DNA from: Hyaloscypha bicolor E | Lineage: Eukaryota > Ascomycota > Leotiomycetes > Helotiales > Hyaloscyphaceae | Direction of reading: 5' to 3' | DNA: 64,000 nt | NCBI RefSeq assembly: GCF_002865645.1 | Contig: NW_020194691.1 | Location: 372,001-436,000 of the forward strand | Shown: positions 60,597 to 64,000 of the stretch, piece after piece | Layout of the letters: each line of letters starts with the position of its first letter | How positions within the stretch are numbered: position 1 is the first letter of the stretch | Made by a program: the position numbers and the translations under genes | The notes under the pieces: generated by a model | The model's database searches: none | Told to the model about the DNA's origin: nothing | What the model saw: only the letters and a program-made list of their open reading frames with translations

Positions 60597-60899
60597 TATA
60601 ATATAATAGGCCGTATTTTCTAAAAAATTATATTCTTTTAATAGTTTTAAGGTTTTGGTTATATAATAAAGGCCGTAGCCTTTTATATATAACTTATAGA
60701 AATTATATAAGAAAGCTGGTTTTTCTATAGTCCTAAAGAATAATTATTCCTTAATATTTAATTAATTAAGCTTTTATATATTATATACTATTTATACTTT
60801 ATTATTTATACTTTTAATTTATTATTTTACTATTAAATTACATTTTATATTCTAGTATACTTTATATAGGTTTTTATTTTATTACAATTTCCCTTTTAT
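60597..60899 (+). repeat. 3' LTR of gypsy-2
   Basis: Starts TATAATATAATAGGCCGTAT and ends TTTCCCTTTTAT. Confidence 0.9.
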
Positions 60900-60904
60900 A
60901 ATAG

Positions 60905-62990
60905 CCGGAATTACAAAAACTATAGTTTTTTTATTAAATAAAAATATAAATATTATAAATAGTCGAATATCTAGAAATATAAACAAATTTCTTTTTTTTA
61001 ATCTTTTAACTAAATATAAATAATAATAATAACTAAATAGCAGAAAGTATAAATATTAATTAAATAATAGTAAAATAGCTATATTTTATAAACGGATTAG
61101 CTATAATTTATATAAAAGGAATTTATTAAACGATTTCTATTTATTTATTTTCTATATAAAAAATATTTAAACCTAAATTCTATTATTTTTTATAATAAAA
61201 TAAAGTTAAATATTTTTATTATTAATATATATTACTAGTAAAACTTATAAATTAACTCTTTTAGGTAATTTTATAATATTTATTTAGACTTCTTAACTTT
61301 AAGGCAATAGTAATATAAGCTTTTTTTATTAAAAGTAGAATTAATAAAGCTATTTCTATATCTTTTACTAATAGTTAAATAATAGAAAATATAAAGGAAA
61401 TTATTTTTATATTTTTTATTATATTTTCTAATAAAATAATAATAGTTTAAATACTTTTTAAACCTACTATAAATAGTTATATTATAGCTTCTAGAAAAAT
61501 AGTATTTCTTTAAATAATATTATATAATTTTAAAATAATACTAGTATATATATTTTTTATAAATAGTTCTATTATAAAAAGAAATAATCTAATAATTTTA
61601 TTATTTCCTACTAGTATATTTCCTAATATAATAATAGCCTGGATATTTTCTATAAATGAATCTATTAGAGATAATTATTATATAGCTTTTGGAAAAATAG
61701 TATTTCTATTATAAAACCTGAATAAATTCCGTTTATATTATCTATTAATTAAATTTGAGTATTTTCTATAGTAATAAATAGCTAGGCTAATAAAATGGCC
61801 CTTTTTAATAAACTTATAATATTTGTCTAGATTCTTTATATCGAATATAATAATAGTATTATATAAGTTTTTTATAGGTTTAATAGAATTTATTAGTAAA
61901 GGAATTTTATATAATAATAATAGAGCCGGTTATTAGTTTATAGATAGTTTTTCTATATTATTAATATTTTATATTCTTTTCTTATCTCGATATAATTCTT
62001 TTATATTATTAATAATTATAGTAAAAATCGAAATATTATATAATAGACGAAAAAAGGTCAAATAGTTTAAATTATTTTTAGTTATATTAAAAAAGCTATA
62101 AAAGAAATCCCATATAATAATAAAGGATATAAGATATTATTTAGATATAATATTATATAAAATTAAATATATATAATTAAAAAAGAAATAGGCTTTATTT
62201 ATTATATAAGTACTTATATATAGAATTCTATATTAATTTAATTTATCTAATTTAATATTCTTATAATCTAAGGCTAATTCGAAAGCAATTAATATTATTT
62301 CGAAATAGTTAGAATTACTAATAATTTAATATATAAGTTATATTTTTTATTATTTTATTTTTAATTATATTAAAAATCGAATTAATTATAAATAATCTTT
62401 AATTTTATAACTATCTACTATTTTTCAATTATAGTAAAATTTACTTATATATTTATATCTATTTTCAAAAGCTAATATAGAAAGCTTAATCTATTAATAA
62501 AATTAGAATTCTAGCTTTTATATATTAGGTTTACTAATATTTATTCGAGATTATTATTTGTTTATTTAGAAAAAGTTTTATATAATAAAAAGTTAAAATA
62601 TATAATATATTATTTAGAAAATATAAAAGTTAATTAATATTCGATTTTTGGAAATATTCTTATTAATTTGGATTTTAAAATTCAATTAACTATTATATAG
62701 GATATTAAAATACTATAAAAGAGAGCTTTTATATTTATTTAATAAAACCTTTTTTAATATTCTTATATAAGGTTCGAGATATTTTATATCTTTAAAAAAT
62801 ATATATATAATAATAATAATATACTTTATTAAATAAAGATTTTCGAATATTTATAATTAAATATTTTCGTTTTGAATTATAGAAAAGAGCTTTTTAATAT
62901 ATATTTATGGTTTTTATAAGGTATTTATTAGTAGGTAATAAGATAATAGAATGAATTAGTATATTATAAAACCATAGTATTAAATTTAGT
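60905..62990. other. RIP-decayed AT-rich DNA, no gene recognised
   Basis: Dense stops on both strands; no family motif, terminal repeat or tandem array was seen. Probably another old repeat. Confidence 0.5.
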
Positions 62991-64000
62991 ATAGAACTAA
63001 TCTCTGTCCCTCCTATAAGATCCAGGGAAGCCCCCTCTAAATAGGAGGCCCCGATAGTATATATATAATTAGTAATTTATAAGCCTAATATATATAATAT
63101 AAATAGTAATTAGTTAGAATATTAAAGGGCCGCCAATCTCCCTAATTAATACCCGTAATATCCGAGGTTTATTATATGCCCTTAAGTTACATATAACCCT
63201 ATATATATTATAATTATATCCCTTTCCTAGGATCTTGTCTCTAAGATCTATTAATCTATCCTGGTAAATATTTAATTATTTATTTATTTAATTAATATAA
63301 ACTTCTAATATCTTGGGAAGTAGTTTTACTAATATAATCTAGATACTAGACATAAAAATTATCTAATTAGATTAGGGCTAAGTAAGTGAGAAGAAAAAGT
63401 AATTATACCCCAGATATAAGGGCTAGCTAGTAATTGCGATTTTGTTTAGGATTTGAGTATTCTAATTAGCTCAATTCAAAGTACTAAGGCACTACCTTAT
63501 AAAATTAATACTACTTATTAGATCTCGTATTAGAATAATCTAAATAGCTATATAGAAAGAATTTAATAAATATTTATATAAGAAACCTATATAAATATTT
63601 CTAAGATCCTAGAGATTATTTATAGGCTTCTGGGAACATATATTAATTAGTTATACTAAATTCCGATTAGGATTAGTACGAAAACTAGTAGTTAATCTAG
63701 ATAGCTCTCTATTTCTATAAAAAGACCTTTTTATATTATTATATATTCTCTTTCTTTCTAATAACTATATATATAATAACTTCTTCTATTATTACCTTTT
63801 AGTCTCTTCTTCTATTCTTCTTTAAGTTTTCTTTAATTATTTTTAATTAATTCCATAATATTTTCTTCTGGCTTTATTATCTACTAATATAATTACAAGT
63901 ATAAAGGTAACCTTATAGCCTCCTTTCCTATTACTAGCAGATACTTGAAATACTTCAAGTATTTATTTATTAATTTCTTTACCTTATATATTATAGTACC
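62991..64000. other. Less mutated AT-rich DNA, possible LTR-like region
   Basis: Composition is less extreme than just before. TATAAAAAGACC near 63,718 followed by pyrimidine-rich CTCTTTCTTTC-type runs resembles the promoter and transcript start of a fungal LTR, but the window ends before a partner could be seen. No coding frame is supported. Confidence 0.3.

Larger units (their letters stand above)
47815..60899 (+). mobile_element. gypsy-2: full-length large Ty3/gypsy-type retrotransposon
   Basis: 13,085 bp between LTRs at 47815-48120 and 60597-60899, same order and orientation as gypsy-1 but without the hAT. Flanks are AATAT on the left (47810-47814) and AATAG on the right (60900-60904), an imperfect duplication. 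It carries more transitions than gypsy-1 and several small deletions (for example near 49,665 and 52,805). Completely inactive. Confidence 0.92.

Noticed and set aside
41741..60899. Centromere or satellite array
   Set aside because: No high-copy tandem satellite is present; the repeats are individual retrotransposons.
1..64000. Mitochondrial or plasmid origin because of AT-richness
   Set aside because: Nuclear retrotransposons with target duplications, an intron-containing HET gene and transition-type decay fit a nuclear RIP-affected region; no mitochondrial gene was seen.

Overview
The window looks like an AT-rich, transposon-packed block from a filamentous ascomycete (Pezizomycotina). Three things point there: an intact HET-domain gene with one 56-bp fungal intron, repeats decayed almost entirely by C-to-T / G-to-A transitions (the signature of repeat-induced point mutation, RIP), and Fot1/pogo, hAT, Ty3/gypsy and Ty1/copia elements of fungal type. 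Nothing fixes the genus. No tRNA, rRNA, CRISPR or bacterial operon was seen.

Layout. 1-7.4 kb: RIP-decayed DNA with a complete but dead Fot1/pogo-type element (1257-3790, 79-bp inverted repeats, TA target), a 73-bp tandem duplication and a broken Pro/Ser/Glu-rich gene (6590-7408). 7.4-24.2 kb: a full-length very large Ty3/gypsy-type element (gypsy-1, 7433-24170) with decayed gag-like and pol frames plus an extra frame after integrase; a 3.5-kb hAT element (18943-22485) sits inside that extra frame. 24.2-30.4 kb: a transition zone with several decayed frames, GC-richer direct repeats, an almost unmutated solo LTR of the gypsy family (26941-27242) and a PIF1-like helicase remnant. 30.4-33.8 kb: a normal-composition island with the only gene that looks functional, a HET protein (30682-32759), followed by a copia-like relic. 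34.4-40.8 kb: full-length copia-1 on the minus strand. 41.7-46.8 kb: truncated, more decayed copia-2 with an inverted gypsy solo LTR nested in it. 46.9-47.3 kb: another gypsy LTR and a small hairpin. 47.8-60.9 kb: gypsy-2, a second full-length copy without the hAT. 60.9-64 kb: AT-rich DNA without a recognisable gene.

How it fits together. The two gypsy copies and two copia copies read one another: gypsy-2 preserves the empty site of the hAT insertion in gypsy-1, and paired comparison shows that the right-hand copies carry more transitions than the left-hand ones. No transposon frame is intact, so the elements look immobile unless helped in trans. The points most worth following are the conserved extra frame of the gypsy family, and a 39-bp palindromic module shared by the gypsy LTR, the gypsy pol region and the copia 3' region. 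All calls come from reading the sequence by eye; boundaries of decayed frames are approximate.
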